Of a stretch of 64,000 nt of DNA, positions 35,536-46,048 are shown one piece after another (position 1 is the first letter of the stretch; each line of letters begins with the position of its first letter). The position numbers and the translations under genes were made by a program. Source of the DNA: Micromonospora solifontis (GTDB lineage: Bacteria > Actinomycetota > Actinomycetes > Mycobacteriales > Micromonosporaceae); contig NZ_RJLN01000002.1 of the NCBI RefSeq assembly GCF_003725545.1, positions 85,696 through 149,695 on the forward strand. The letters run 5' to 3'. The notes under the pieces are model-generated. The model was not told the DNA's origin and did no database searches. It saw nothing but the letters and a program-made list of their open reading frames with translations.

Positions 35536-36251
35536 GCCCGGTCCCAGTTCGCCACGAAGTAGGCAACGCCGTAGGGGGCCTCGTGGTGGCTGAGCCGGCC
35601 CCGCCAGTCGCCGCCCGCCGCCCGGACCGCGCCGGCCAGCACCTGCCAGGACGCCCGCCCGGCCACCTTCAGCTCCGCCGACAGCCCCGGGTCCAGGTCG
35701 AGCAGGGCGGCGGCGTCCGCGCCGGCAAGGGCGCGGGCCACCCCCTCGTCGTACGCTTCGGCGCGCGGGTCGTCGTAGCCGGGCGCCTGGACGCCCCGGC
35801 AGGCCGACCCGTCCCCCAGCACCAGCAACGCGGTACGCCCCGCCGGCTCGGCGGCGAGCGCCGCGCCGAAGTCGGCGCACTCGTCGGGGGTCGCGTCGGC
35901 GGCGATCGCGGCCGCCCGGCGGGGCAGTTCGGTGCCGGAGCGGCCGATCAGCCAGGCGCCGATCGTCAGGCTCAGCGGCAGCCGCTCCCCGCCGGCGCAG
36001 TTGACCTTCCACAGCCGCACGTACCGGTCGACGCCGAAGCTGCGCAGCGAGCCGTAGTCGGCGGCGTCGAACCGCTCGGTGCGGGGGCCGGCCCCGACCA
36101 TCAGGATCACCTCGGGATCCGCGGCGAGCAGGCCGGCGACCGCGGCGGCGCAGGCGGCGCGGAGGTGGTCCAGCTCACCGGCCGCGGCACCGGCGACCTC
36201 GGGCACGAGCAGGGGCGGGTGGGGGCAGACGGCGGCGGCGACCAGTGGCAC
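35532..36251 (-). CDS. Class III extradiol dioxygenase subunit B (LigB)-like protein
   Basis: 239 residues. An N-terminal AAAVCPHPPLLVPEVAG supplies the His-Pro-Pro motif of LigB-like proteins, VILMVGAGP and LLVLGDGSACRGVQAPGYDD follow, and DEGVARALAG resembles the family's later motif. Some active-site histidines of true extradiol dioxygenases are not obvious, so enzymatic function is doubtful. The 4-nt overlap with miaA, followed by dapF, gives a three-gene unit, which argues for a housekeeping role rather than aromatic catabolism. Confidence 0.8.
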   Translation of the reverse strand: MPLVAAAVCPHPPLLVPEVAGAAAGELDHLRAACAAAVAGLLAADPEVILMVGAGPRTERFDAADYGSLRSFGVDRYVRLWKVNCAGGERLPLSLTIGAWLIGRSGTELPRRAAAIAADATPDECADFGAALAAEPAGRTALLVLGDGSACRGVQAPGYDDPRAEAYDEGVARALAGADAAALLDLDPGLSAELKVAGRASWQVLAGAVRAAGGDWRGRLSHHEAPYGVAYFVANWDRA

Positions 36252-36266
36252 GGGTCCAACCTATCC

Positions 36267-36284
36267 GGACGCACCGGTGCGTCC
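36267..36284. promoter_or_regulatory. Perfect 18-bp palindrome between divergent genes
   Basis: GGACGCACCGGTGCGTCC lies 16 nt upstream of the LigB-like start and 170 nt upstream of the DUF349 start. Perfect dyad symmetry in a divergent promoter region suggests an operator; the protein is unknown. Confidence 0.4.
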
Positions 36285-36454
36285 CCGCGCCGATCCGGTC
36301 ATCGAGGCGCTACGACACCGTATGGTCACGGTCGACGACAGGCGCTCGACACGGACGGGGGCGGACCTGTGACAATGCCGGGAGTAACTTTGCTGCGCCG
36401 TGGCGGCGATCGAGGGGGCGGCCCCGTCGACGCCGGGAGAACGAGGATGGGCAC

Positions 36455-37663
36455 ATGAGCGACTGGACTGCCTTCGGACGGGTGGACGAGGACGGCACCG
36501 TCTACGTCAAGACCGCCGAAGGTGAGCGGGTGGTCGGATCCTGGCAGGCGGGGGCCCCGGAGGAGGGGCTGGCCCACTTCGCCCGACGCTTCGCCGACCT
36601 GGTGACGGAGGTGGATCTGACCGAGGCCCGGCTCAACTCGGGCGCGGCGGACGCCGGCCACTCGCTGACCACGATCCGGCGGATCCGCGCCTCGCTTCCC
36701 GAGGCCCACGTGGTCGGCGACATCGACGCCCTGGCCACGCGCCTGGACAAGCTGGCCGCGGTGGCCGAGGAGAAGGCCGGCGAGGCCAAGGCGGCCCGGG
36801 ACGCCGCCCGGGGCGAGGCCCTGGCCCGCAAGACCGCTCTGGTGGAGGAGGCGGAGAAGCTCGCCGCCGAGTCGACCGGCTGGAAGACCGCCGGTGACCG
36901 GCTCAAGGAGATCCTCGACGAGTGGAAGACCATCCGCGGGGTCGACAAGAAGACCGACGGTGAGCTGTGGAAGCGGTTCGCCGCCGCCCGCGACGCGTTC
37001 ACCCGCCGCCGGGGCGCCCACTTCGCCTCCCTGGACCAGCAGCGCAAGCAGGCGCAGACGGTCAAGGAGGAGCTGGTCGCCGAGGCCGAGAAGCTGAAGG
37101 AGTCCACGGACTGGGCGATCACCGCCAACCAGCTCAAGGAGCTGATGGCCCAGTGGAAGGCCGCCCCGCGGGCGTCCAAGGAGGCCGAGCAGAAGCTCTG
37201 GGAACGGTTCCGGGCCGCCCAGGACCACTTCTTCACCCGGCGCAGCGAGGTCTTCTCCGCCCGGGACAACGAGCAGCGGGCCAACCTGGAGCGCAAGCAG
37301 GCCCTGCTCGCCGAGGCCGAGGCGCTCGACGTCGACGGCGACCCGAAGGGCGCCCAGGCGAAGCTGCGGGAGATCCAGGCCCAGTGGCACGAGGCCGGCC
37401 GGGTGCCCCGCGAGGCGGCCGCCGGGCTGGAGCGCCGGCTGCGCGCCGTGGACGACAAGGTCCGCGAGGTCATGGACTCGGCGTGGCGGCGCACCACCAA
37501 GGAGGACAGCCCGCTGCTCGCCCAGATGCGGGCGCAGGTCGCCGAGGCCGAGGAGCGGCTGGCCCGCGCCCAGGCCGCCGGTGACGCCCGCCGGATCAAG
37601 GAGGCCGAGCAGGCGCTCGCCTCGAAGCGGCAGTTCCTCCAGTTGGCCGAGCAGACCAGCTGA
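36455..37663 (+). CDS. DUF349 domain-containing coiled-coil protein
   Basis: 402 residues, Ala/Glu/Lys-rich and mostly helical. At least three DUF349 repeats are visible, each with an LKE/W..W/RF pattern: DRLKEILDEWKTIRGVDKKT, NQLKELMAQWKAAPRASKEA and AKLREIQAQWHEAGRVPREA, each followed by LW.RF.AA.D.F..RR or an equivalent. Function is unknown; distant relatives include ribosome- or nucleoid-associated helical proteins. ATG at 36455 follows GAGGATGGG. It ends 13 nt before a strong terminator. Confidence 0.88.
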   Translation: MSDWTAFGRVDEDGTVYVKTAEGERVVGSWQAGAPEEGLAHFARRFADLVTEVDLTEARLNSGAADAGHSLTTIRRIRASLPEAHVVGDIDALATRLDKLAAVAEEKAGEAKAARDAARGEALARKTALVEEAEKLAAESTGWKTAGDRLKEILDEWKTIRGVDKKTDGELWKRFAAARDAFTRRRGAHFASLDQQRKQAQTVKEELVAEAEKLKESTDWAITANQLKELMAQWKAAPRASKEAEQKLWERFRAAQDHFFTRRSEVFSARDNEQRANLERKQALLAEAEALDVDGDPKGAQAKLREIQAQWHEAGRVPREAAAGLERRLRAVDDKVREVMDSAWRRTTKEDSPLLAQMRAQVAEAEERLARAQAAGDARRIKEAEQALASKRQFLQLAEQTS

Positions 37664-37676
37664 CCTGACCGACCCC

Positions 37677-37713
37677 GGCAGCCCCCGGTCCCCTGACGGG
37701 ACCGGGGGCTGCC
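37677..37713 (+). terminator. Strong hairpin after the DUF349 gene
   Basis: Perfect 16-bp stem (GGCAGCCCCCGGTCCC at 37677-37692 with its complement at 37698-37713) and a 5-nt loop. Confidence 0.9.
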
Positions 37714-37740
37714 GCGTGTTGACGCATCGAGGCGAGCTGA

Positions 37741-39588
<1,848 letters not shown>

Positions 39589-39642
39589 GTAAGGAGGGGC
39601 CCCTTTTTAACAGACGTCTGTTAAAAAGGGGCCCCTCCTTAC
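39589..39642. repeat. 54-bp perfect palindrome, repeat copy C and bidirectional terminator
   Basis: Two exact 27-nt arms with no spacer meet at 39615/39616. The left arm starts GTAAGGAGGGGCCCCTTTTT and continues AACAGAC. It begins on the base after the glucanase stop and contains the TAA stop of miaB (39639-39641 on the reverse strand). The T-runs after the GC core on each strand make it a good intrinsic terminator in both directions. It is the best-preserved copy of the family also seen at 7506 and 14031. Confidence 0.92.
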
Positions 39643-41174
39643 ACCCCGGCGCAGCCGCCGGTGGGCGCGGGCGCCGCGGCCGGCGCGCCGATCGTCGGCA
39701 GCCCCAGCAGCACCCCGGGGGTACGCGGGGCGCGCCCCGCCTCGGCGGCGTCGCCGGCCCGGGTCCGCCGGTGCGACAGCGGCTCCCCGTCGGCGTTGAG
39801 GTGGTGCGGGGCGGCGTACGTGACGGTGGTGTGCACGATGTCGCCGGGGCGGATCTGCCCGGCCAGCGAGCCGGCGTCGCCGAGCTGGCCGTTCGCTCCG
39901 GCTGCGCCGGTCGCGAAGTGCACCAGGCGGCCGTCGCGGGCCCGGCCGGACATCCGGCCGGTGCGCTCGTCCTTGCGCCCCTCGCCGACGGCGACCAGCA
40001 CCTCGACCGTTTCGCCCACGAGCTTCTTGTTCTCCGCCCAGGTGATCTCCTCGACCGTGGCGATCAGCCGCTCGTAGCGCTCCTGCACGACCTGCTTGGG
40101 CAGCTGACCGTCCATGGTCGCCGCCGGGGTGCCGGGGCGCTTGGAGTACTGGAAGGTGAACGCCGAGGAGAAGCGCGCCTCGCGGACCACGTCGAGGGTG
40201 CGCTCGAAGTCCGCGTCGGTCTCGCCGGGGAAGCCGACGATGATGTCGGTGGTGATCGCCGCGTCCGGCATCGCCGCCCGGACCTTCTCGATGATGCCCA
40301 GGTACTTCTCCGACCGGTACGAGCGGCGCATCGCGCGCAGCACGTCGTCGGAGCCGGACTGCAGCGGCATGTGCAGCGAGTGGCAGACGTTCGGCGTCTC
40401 GGCCATCGCGGCGATCACGTCGTCGGTGAAGTCCTTCGGGTGCGGGCTGGTGAACCGCACCCGTTCCAGGCCCTCGATGTCGCCGCAGGCCCGCAGCAGC
40501 TTGCCGAACGCGTACCGGTCGCCGAACTCGACGCCGTAGGAGTTGACGTTCTGCCCGAGCAGGGTCACCTCCAGCACGCCCTCGTCGACCAGGGCACGCA
40601 CCTCGGACAGGATGTCGCCGGGGCGGCGGTCCTTCTCCTTGCCGCGCAGGGAGGGCACGATGCAGAACGTGCAGGTGTTGTTGCAGCCGACGGAGATCGA
40701 CACCCAGCCGGCGTACGTCGACTCGCGCCGGGTGGGCAGCGTGGACGGGAACACGTCGAGGGATTCGAGGATCTCCACCTCGGCGGCGGTGTTGTGCCGG
40801 GCCCGCTCCAGCAGCACCGGCAGCGAGCCGATGTTGTGCGTGCCGAAGACGACGTCCACCCAGGGGGCCTTGCGGACGATCTCGCCGCGGTCCTTCTGGG
40901 CCAGGCAGCCGCCGACCGCGATCTGCATCCCCGGGTGCTTGTCCTTCACGGGGCGCAGATGACCCAGGTTGCCGTAGAGCCGGTTGTCGGCGTTCTCCCG
41001 GACGGCGCAGGTGTTGAACACCACCACGTCGGGCTGCTCGTCGGCCTCGGCGGCGCGCACGTAGCCGGCCGCCTCGAGCAGGCCGGAGATGCGCTCGGAG
41101 TCGTGCACGTTCATCTGGCAGCCGTACGTTCGCACCTGGTAGGTGCGCGGGCTGCCCGCGGCTGCGGTAGTCAT
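39639..41174 (-). CDS. miaB: tRNA-2-methylthio-N6-dimethylallyladenosine synthase
   Basis: 511 residues. The N-terminal methylthiotransferase domain has cluster ligands Cys19 (YGCQMN), Cys56 (NTCAV) and Cys90 (GGCLAQ). The radical SAM cluster is Cys164-x3-Cys168-x2-Cys171 in [18 protein letters not shown] domain follows near 380-450, then a tail of about 55 residues not needed for the family. It adds methylthio groups to i6A37 made by MiaA. The start is ATG 41174. The stop lies inside palindrome C. Confidence 0.96.
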   Translation of the reverse strand: MTTAAAGSPRTYQVRTYGCQMNVHDSERISGLLEAAGYVRAAEADEQPDVVVFNTCAVRENADNRLYGNLGHLRPVKDKHPGMQIAVGGCLAQKDRGEIVRKAPWVDVVFGTHNIGSLPVLLERARHNTAAEVEILESLDVFPSTLPTRRESTYAGWVSISVGCNNTCTFCIVPSLRGKEKDRRPGDILSEVRALVDEGVLEVTLLGQNVNSYGVEFGDRYAFGKLLRACGDIEGLERVRFTSPHPKDFTDDVIAAMAETPNVCHSLHMPLQSGSDDVLRAMRRSYRSEKYLGIIEKVRAAMPDAAITTDIIVGFPGETDADFERTLDVVREARFSSAFTFQYSKRPGTPAATMDGQLPKQVVQERYERLIATVEEITWAENKKLVGETVEVLVAVGEGRKDERTGRMSGRARDGRLVHFATGAAGANGQLGDAGSLAGQIRPGDIVHTTVTYAAPHHLNADGEPLSHRRTRAGDAAEAGRAPRTPGVLLGLPTIGAPAAAPAPTGGCAGV

Positions 41175-41226
41175 GACCCGGACAGCGTATCCGGGCCGAG
41201 CTGGTCGGAACGAACGAGGAGGAGCC

Positions 41227-41454
41227 GTGTGCCGGAGCATCAAGACCCTTCGTGAGCCGTACGTCCCGGTGGTCACCGAGGAGGACATCCGGGCGGCCGC
41301 GTTGCAGTACGTCCGGAAGATCTCCGGGTTCCGTACCCCCGCCGCGCACAACGCCGCCGCGTTCAACGCGGCGGTGGACGCGGTGGCCGCCGCCACCGCG
41401 ACCCTGCTGGACCAGTTGGTGGTCCGCGGCCAGCAGTCCGCCGCCAACTCCTGA
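41227..41454 (+). CDS. DUF2277 domain-containing protein
   Basis: 75 residues from GTG 41227 with GAGGAGGAG upstream: [20 protein letters not shown], then [20 protein letters not shown] and [20 protein letters not shown]. This is the complete small DUF2277 protein, widespread and of unknown function. It is divergent from miaB, with 52 nt between the start codons. Confidence 0.9.
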   Translation: MCRSIKTLREPYVPVVTEEDIRAAALQYVRKISGFRTPAAHNAAAFNAAVDAVAAATATLLDQLVVRGQQSAANS

Positions 41455-41482
41455 CCCTGGCCCCGACCGCCGGCCGTGGCGC

Positions 41483-41554
41483 GGCCGTCGGCCGTGGGGC
41501 GGCCGTCGGCCGTGGGGCGGCCGTCGGCCGTGGGGCGGCCGTCGGCCGTGGGGC
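41483..41554. repeat. Tandem repeat, four exact 18-bp units
   Basis: GGCCGTCGGCCGTGGGGC is repeated four times without change (41483-41554), with degenerate half units on both sides (41472-41482 and 41555 onward). It lies between the DUF2277 gene and the convergent unknown gene. The units are too short and lack spacers for a CRISPR. Confidence 0.9.
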
Positions 41555-41676
41555 GGCCATCGGGCGCCGGGGCCGGTTTGCGTCAGTTCGCGGCTTCCCG
41601 CGGCGAGCAGACCCCGGCATACCGCAACGCGGGCGTCCATCGGGCGGGGCGGCCCGCGGGCCGGGCGTGGCCTCGA

Positions 41677-42156
41677 TCAGGCGGCGGCCAGGGCCGGTTC
41701 GACCGAGTCGGGCGCCCAGCGTGAACGGTGGCACTGCGACCAGCCCCGACAGCCGGGGTGCGACAGGGTGCAGAGTCGCTGGTCGCTGAGCACCTCGCCG
41801 TCGTCGGTCTCGACCACGGCGAAGTGCACCGGGCGGATCGTGCCGTCCGGGGCGACCAGCAGGTGCCGCCCGGCGTCGAGGGTGTCGTCGCGCATCAGGC
41901 AGTTGCGGTCCAGCAGCCGGGCCAGCGCCCCGATGCTGGGCAGCTCGGGCAGGTTCTCGGGCACGCCGTAGCAGTCGACCATGGTGCCGTACACCCCGGG
42001 CGCCTCCCAGACGTCGCAGACCACCGCGTACGCGGGAAGTCGGGCCGGGTCGGCGACGGCGAGCGGCATCACCACCCGGCCGAGCGCCTCGGCCAGCGCC
42101 GGGTAGACCTCCACGGGCGCCGCGCCGTCGATTCTCCAGTTCCACAGCTCGGTCAT
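41677..42156 (-). CDS. Conserved hypothetical protein
   Basis: 159 residues starting MTELWNWRIDGAAPVEVYPA. Features seen: VVCDVWEAPGVYGTMVDCYG, RNCLMRDDTLDAGRHLLVAP, FAVVETDDGEVLSDQRLC and a C-terminal His/Cys-containing segment TLSHPGCRGWSQCHRSRW. No family recognised. There is no signal peptide, so it is probably cytoplasmic. A GTnAC-n6-GTnAC site 90 nt upstream matches the one before the glutamate transporter, suggesting shared regulation. The upstream ATG at 42183 is less likely. Confidence 0.65.
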   Translation of the reverse strand: MTELWNWRIDGAAPVEVYPALAEALGRVVMPLAVADPARLPAYAVVCDVWEAPGVYGTMVDCYGVPENLPELPSIGALARLLDRNCLMRDDTLDAGRHLLVAPDGTIRPVHFAVVETDDGEVLSDQRLCTLSHPGCRGWSQCHRSRWAPDSVEPALAAA

Positions 42157-42244
42157 GCCGCCTCCTCGCTGCGCTCGTCCCACCGGCCTCCGGATCGGGC
42201 CTTACTGACGATGGTGGGGTGCATATGACCGCAGCCGGGGGCAA

Positions 42245-42260
42245 GTTACCGGTCTGTGAC
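42245..42260. promoter_or_regulatory. GTnAC-n6-GTnAC site upstream of the unknown gene
   Basis: GTTAC-CGGTCT-GTGAC, identical in 18 of 20 positions (with flanks) to the site before gluA at 43505. The pattern matches the published AfsQ1-type consensus and overlaps the GlnR-type one (gTnAc-n6-GaAAc). It is 88 nt upstream of the gene at 42156. Confidence 0.5.
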
Positions 42261-42327
42261 CATTACGGGCAAAATTTCTTCGGGCGACGTTGCTCCGAGT
42301 AGCGGGAAGATGACAGTTTATCGGGTA

Positions 42328-42395
42328 TCGTGCCGCTTCCGCGGCCGGAATCACCGGGGTGTCGTGCCGCTTCCGCGGCCGGAATCACCGGGGGT
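42328..42395. repeat. Two tandem 34-bp repeats downstream of selD
   Basis: A unit beginning TCGTGCCGCTTCCGCGGCCG is duplicated head to tail (42328-42361 and 42362-42395), differing only near the end. Each contains a small TTCCG-CGGC-CGGAA hairpin, so the pair may act as a double terminator for selD, whose stop is at 42424. Confidence 0.8.
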
Positions 42396-42423
42396 CCGCG
42401 CCGATTCCAGTCACCGCGCGCCG

Positions 42424-43413
42424 TCAGCGGACCCGGATCAGGTGCTCGCTCGCCGGCAGCAGCTCGCCCACCACGGTGCCGCCGGGCACCTCGCCGGCGA
42501 CCAGCAGGCCGCCGGAGGTCTGCGCGTCGGCCAGCAGCAGCCGCTCCCCCTCGCCGGCGCCGCCGAAGTCGGTCCACGGGGTGACCCACTCCAGGTTGCG
42601 GCGGGTGCCGCCGCTGACGTACCCGTCGCGCAACGCCTCCCGGGCCCCGGGCAGGTAGGGCACGGCCGCCGCGTCGATCGCCACGGTGAGCCGGCTGGCC
42701 CGGGCCAGCTTCGAGGCGTGCCCGAGCAACCCGAACCCGGTGACGTCGGTGCCGCACCGCACACCGGCGGCGATCGCCGCCCGGGCCGCGTCCCGGTTCA
42801 GCCGGGCCATCGAGGCGACCGCCTCCGGGAACCGCTCCCCGGTCCGCTTGTGCCGGGTGTTCAGCACGCCGACGCCGAGCGGCTTGGTCAGCGACAGCGG
42901 CAGGCCGGCCCGGCCGGCGTCCAGGGTGATCAGCTCCTCGGGGCGGACCACGCCGGTGACCGCGAGCCCGTACTTCGGGCCGTCGTCGTCCACGCTGTGC
43001 CCGCCGGCCAGGTGGCAGCCGGCCTCCCGGGCCACGTCCTGGCCGCCGCGCAGCACCTCGCGGGCCAGCTCGAGCGGCAGCACCTCCCGGGGCCAGCAGA
43101 GCAGGTTGAGCGCCACCAGCGGGGTGCCGCCCATGGCGTACACGTCGGAGAGGGCGTTGGCCGCGGCGATCCGGCCCCAGTCGTACGGGTCGTCCACCAC
43201 CGGCGTGAAGAAGTCCGCGGTGCTGACCAGGCCGGTCCGCTCGTCGAGCCGGACCACCGCGGCATCGTCGCCGTGCTCCAGTCCGACCAGGAGGTCGGCG
43301 GCGCCGGTGGCCGGGCCGAGGCCGTCGACCATCGCCTCCAGCTCGCCCGGCGGGATCTTGCAGGCGCAGCCGCCGCCACGGGCGTAATCGGTCAAGCGGA
43401 GCACGTCGGCCAT
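42424..43413 (-). CDS. selD: Selenide, water dikinase (selenophosphate synthase)
   Basis: 329 residues. The active-site Cys16 and Lys19 occur in [16 protein letters not shown], here a Cys enzyme rather than selenocysteine. Nucleotide and metal motifs include [19 protein letters not shown]-like [43 protein letters not shown] and the [14 protein letters not shown] segment. It makes selenophosphate from selenide and ATP, the selenium donor for tRNA-Sec. No selA, selB or selC is in the window. The start is ATG 43413, shortly after GAGGGG. Confidence 0.95.
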   Translation of the reverse strand: MADVLRLTDYARGGGCACKIPPGELEAMVDGLGPATGAADLLVGLEHGDDAAVVRLDERTGLVSTADFFTPVVDDPYDWGRIAAANALSDVYAMGGTPLVALNLLCWPREVLPLELAREVLRGGQDVAREAGCHLAGGHSVDDDGPKYGLAVTGVVRPEELITLDAGRAGLPLSLTKPLGVGVLNTRHKRTGERFPEAVASMARLNRDAARAAIAAGVRCGTDVTGFGLLGHASKLARASRLTVAIDAAAVPYLPGAREALRDGYVSGGTRRNLEWVTPWTDFGGAGEGERLLLADAQTSGGLLVAGEVPGGTVVGELLPASEHLIRVR

Positions 43414-43504
43414 CCCCTCATGATCTCCGCAGGGTGCGGGCTGCGCCACTCGGACGGGCCGAACGGTGACAAGATTCGGACGCGGCGGCACGCCGGTGAC
43501 CGGT

Positions 43505-43520
43505 GTTACCGCTCCGTGAC
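43505..43520. promoter_or_regulatory. GTnAC-n6-GTnAC site upstream of the glutamate transporter
   Basis: GTTAC-CGCTCC-GTGAC, with additional GTGAC half-sites at 43496 and 43466. It lies just upstream of a promoter-like TTGCAT (43529) and TACAGT (43554). The pattern is that described for AfsQ1 in Streptomyces and resembles GlnR sites, fitting a glutamate uptake operon. Confidence 0.6.
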
Positions 43521-43528
43521 CATTCGAG

Positions 43529-43559
43529 TTGCATTCCGCCACGTCACGCCGCCTACAGT
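43529..43559 (+). promoter_or_regulatory. Candidate promoter of the glutamate transporter operon
   Basis: TTGCAT and TACAGT separated by 19 nt, about 62 nt upstream of the gluA start. Spacing is one or two nt longer than ideal. Confidence 0.4.
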
Positions 43560-43620
43560 TGCCCAAACCGGGGGTCGACCGACCCCGCATTCCGGACGGA
43601 CGACAGGGACGGTGGAGGAC

Positions 43621-44367
43621 GTGACGACCGGCGAACCGCTCATCGTGCTGGACGGGGTCAACAAGTGGTTCGGCCCGCTGCACGTGCTGGACGACGTGTC
43701 GCTCTCCGTCGGCCGGGGCGAGGTGGTCGTGGTGATCGGCCCGTCCGGTTCCGGCAAGTCGACGCTGTGCCGGACGATCAACCGGCTGGAGCCGATCAAC
43801 TCGGGCACCATCACGTTCGACGGCACCCCGCTGCCCGCCGAGGGCAAGGCCCTGGCCAAGCTGCGCAGCGAGGTCGGCATGGTCTTCCAGTCGTTCAACC
43901 TCTTCGCGCACAAGACCATCCTGGAGAACGTCACCCTCGGCCCGATCAAGGTCCGCAAGGAGAAGCCGGCCGCCGTCCGCGAGCGCGGCCTGGCCCTGCT
44001 GGACCGGGTCGGCATCGCCAACCAGGCGGACAAGTACCCGGCGCAGCTCTCCGGCGGCCAGCAGCAGCGGGCGGCGATCGCCCGCGCCCTGGCCATGCAG
44101 CCCAAGGCGATGCTCTTCGACGAGCCGACCAGCGCGCTGGACCCGGAGATGGTCGGCGAGGTGCTGGACGTGATGACCTCGCTGGCCCGCGACGGCATGA
44201 CCATGGTCGTGGTCACCCACGAGATGGGCTTCGCCCGGCACGCGGCGAACCGGGTCGTCTTCATGGCCGACGGCCAACTGGTGGAGGAGGCCCCGCCGGC
44301 CGAGTTCTTCGCGAACCCGCGCAGCGAGCGGGCCAAGGACTTCCTCTCCAAGATCCTCACCCACTGA
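43621..44367 (+). CDS. gluA: Glutamate ABC transporter ATP-binding protein
   Basis: 248 residues. Walker [13 protein letters not shown]-loop [17 protein letters not shown], signature [17 protein letters not shown], Walker [20 protein letters not shown] and H-loop [10 protein letters not shown]. It matches polar amino acid importers (GlnQ/GluA). GTG at 43621 follows GTGGAGGAC. First gene of a four-gene operon. Confidence 0.95.
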   Translation: MTTGEPLIVLDGVNKWFGPLHVLDDVSLSVGRGEVVVVIGPSGSGKSTLCRTINRLEPINSGTITFDGTPLPAEGKALAKLRSEVGMVFQSFNLFAHKTILENVTLGPIKVRKEKPAAVRERGLALLDRVGIANQADKYPAQLSGGQQQRAAIARALAMQPKAMLFDEPTSALDPEMVGEVLDVMTSLARDGMTMVVVTHEMGFARHAANRVVFMADGQLVEEAPPAEFFANPRSERAKDFLSKILTH

Positions 44368-44424
44368 GCGTCCGTAGTGGAGCGCGCCGTCCCCCGGTGG
44401 GCTCCGTCGAAGAAGGAGATGAGT

Positions 44425-45303
44425 ATGCGTTTCAAGCGCGTGGCCGCGGTCGCCGCGGCGGCGACCCTGGCGCTGGGCATGGCCGCCTGCGGCGGTGACG
44501 ACAGCGACGAGGGCACCGGCGCGGGCAGCAAGTCCTTCGCCGCCGGCAGCACCATGGAGCGGCTGAACAAGGCGCAGAAGATCAAGGTCGGCACCAAGTT
44601 CGACCAGCCGGGCTTCGGTCAGAAGGGCCTGTCGGGCAAGCCGGAGGGCTTCGACGTCGAGATCGCCAAGATCATCGTCAAGGAACTCGGCATCCCCGAG
44701 GACAAGATCGAGTACGTCGAGACCCCGTCCAAGGTCCGCGAGGACGTGATCGTCAACGGCACCGTCGACCTGGTCGCCGCGACCTACACGATCAACGACA
44801 AGCGCAAGGAGCGCATCGCCTTCGCCGGGCCGTACTACGAGGCCGGCCAGAACATCATGGTCCGCAAGGACGACACCAGCATCACCGGCCCGGACTCGTT
44901 CAAGGACGGCACCAAGAAGGTCTGCTCGGTGACCGGCTCCACGCCGATCGAGGAGATCAAGAAGTACGTCAAGGACGTCGCCACCCAGGTGGTGCCCTTC
45001 GACACCTACGACAAGTGCCGGGACGCCCTGAAGAGCGGCCAGGTCGACGCGGTCACCACGGACAACGTGATCCTGCTCGGCTACATCGCCAAGGACGAGG
45101 CCTCCTTCAAGATGGCCGGCGACAACTTCACCAAGGAGCCGTACGGCATCGGTGTCAAGAAGGAGGACACCGACTTCCGTAACTTCATCAACGACGTCCT
45201 GGAGAAGGCCATGCAGGACGGCCGCTGGAAGAAGGCCTGGGACGACACCGCCGGCAAGTTCGGCGCCACCCTGGGCGACGCTCCGACGATCAACCGCTAC
45301 TGA
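44425..45303 (+). CDS. gluB: Glutamate-binding lipoprotein of ABC transporter
   Basis: 292 residues. Lipoprotein signal MRFKRVAAVAAAATLALGMA with lipobox Cys22 (MAAC). SBP family 3 fold: IKVGTKFDQPGFGQKG, GFDVEIAKIIVKELG, YTINDKRKERIAFAGPYYEA and VTGSTPIEEIKKY. It binds glutamate (or aspartate) outside the membrane and delivers it to GluCD. ATG 44425 is chosen over 44419 because AAGGAG then has suitable spacing. Confidence 0.94.
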   Translation: MRFKRVAAVAAAATLALGMAACGGDDSDEGTGAGSKSFAAGSTMERLNKAQKIKVGTKFDQPGFGQKGLSGKPEGFDVEIAKIIVKELGIPEDKIEYVETPSKVREDVIVNGTVDLVAATYTINDKRKERIAFAGPYYEAGQNIMVRKDDTSITGPDSFKDGTKKVCSVTGSTPIEEIKKYVKDVATQVVPFDTYDKCRDALKSGQVDAVTTDNVILLGYIAKDEASFKMAGDNFTKEPYGIGVKKEDTDFRNFINDVLEKAMQDGRWKKAWDDTAGKFGATLGDAPTINRY

Positions 45304-45340
45304 TCCGACCTGATCTGGAGGGTGGGGAGGAAACCGACCC

Positions 45341-46048
45341 GTGAGTGTGCTCATCGACAAGTTCGACGTCTTCGCGGGTGGATTCTGGCTCACCCTCCAG
45401 ATTTGCTTTCTCGCCGCGATCGGCGCCCTGATCCTGGGCGCCGTCGTGGCGGTGCTGCGGATCTCCCCGGTGCCACCGCTGCGCGCGCTCGGCACCGCCT
45501 ACGTGACCGTCTTCCGGAACCTGCCGCTGACCGTGGTGATGTTCTTCGCCGCGTTCGGCCTGCCCGCGCTCGGCTCCAACGCCAACTTCCTGCGCATCCC
45601 GGGCCTGGACGCGGTCTTCAGCCGGCTCGGCACCGACCTGCCGTACTTCCGGTTCGCCCTGATCGCGCTGTCGCTCTACACGGCGGCGTTCGTCTGCGAG
45701 GCGCTGCGCTCCGGGGTGAACGCGGTGCCCCCGGGACAGGCCGAGGCCGCCCGTTCGCTCGGCCTCACCTTCGGCCAGAACCTGCGGTACGTGGTGCTGC
45801 CGCAGTCCTGGAAGGCGTCGATCGTGCCGCTCGGCTCGGTCATCATCGCGATGATCAAGAACTCCGCGCTGGTCGGCTTCTTCGGCGTCATCGGTGACCT
45901 GTCCCAGACCGCCGACCAGCTCACCTCGGCCGGCGGCTACGCCTTCATCCCGGTCGCCATCGGCATCTCCGTCGGATACCTGATCATGACGGTGCCGCTG
46001 GGCGCCCTCCTCGACCGGATCGAGAAGCGACAGGCGGTGGCCCGGTGA
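45341..46048 (+). CDS. gluC: Glutamate ABC transporter permease
   Basis: 235 residues with five or so membrane spans and the polar amino acid permease signature (EALRSGVNAVPPGQAEAARSLGL, the EAA-type loop contacting the ATPase). It starts with GTG 45341. The stop overlaps gluD by 4 nt. Confidence 0.94.
   Translation: MSVLIDKFDVFAGGFWLTLQICFLAAIGALILGAVVAVLRISPVPPLRALGTAYVTVFRNLPLTVVMFFAAFGLPALGSNANFLRIPGLDAVFSRLGTDLPYFRFALIALSLYTAAFVCEALRSGVNAVPPGQAEAARSLGLTFGQNLRYVVLPQSWKASIVPLGSVIIAMIKNSALVGFFGVIGDLSQTADQLTSAGGYAFIPVAIGISVGYLIMTVPLGALLDRIEKRQAVAR

Noticed and set aside
41483..41554. Possible CRISPR array
   Set aside because: Units are 18 bp, contiguous and without spacers; no cas genes nearby.
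43414..43620. tRNA-Sec or other tRNA near selD
   Set aside because: I looked for an acceptor stem with a TCA anticodon loop and found none; the interval is explained by regulatory sites.
42424..45495. A 1023-codon reverse frame extending selD upstream
   Set aside because: Only the last 329 codons are SelD. The rest is the antisense of the glutamate transporter genes.
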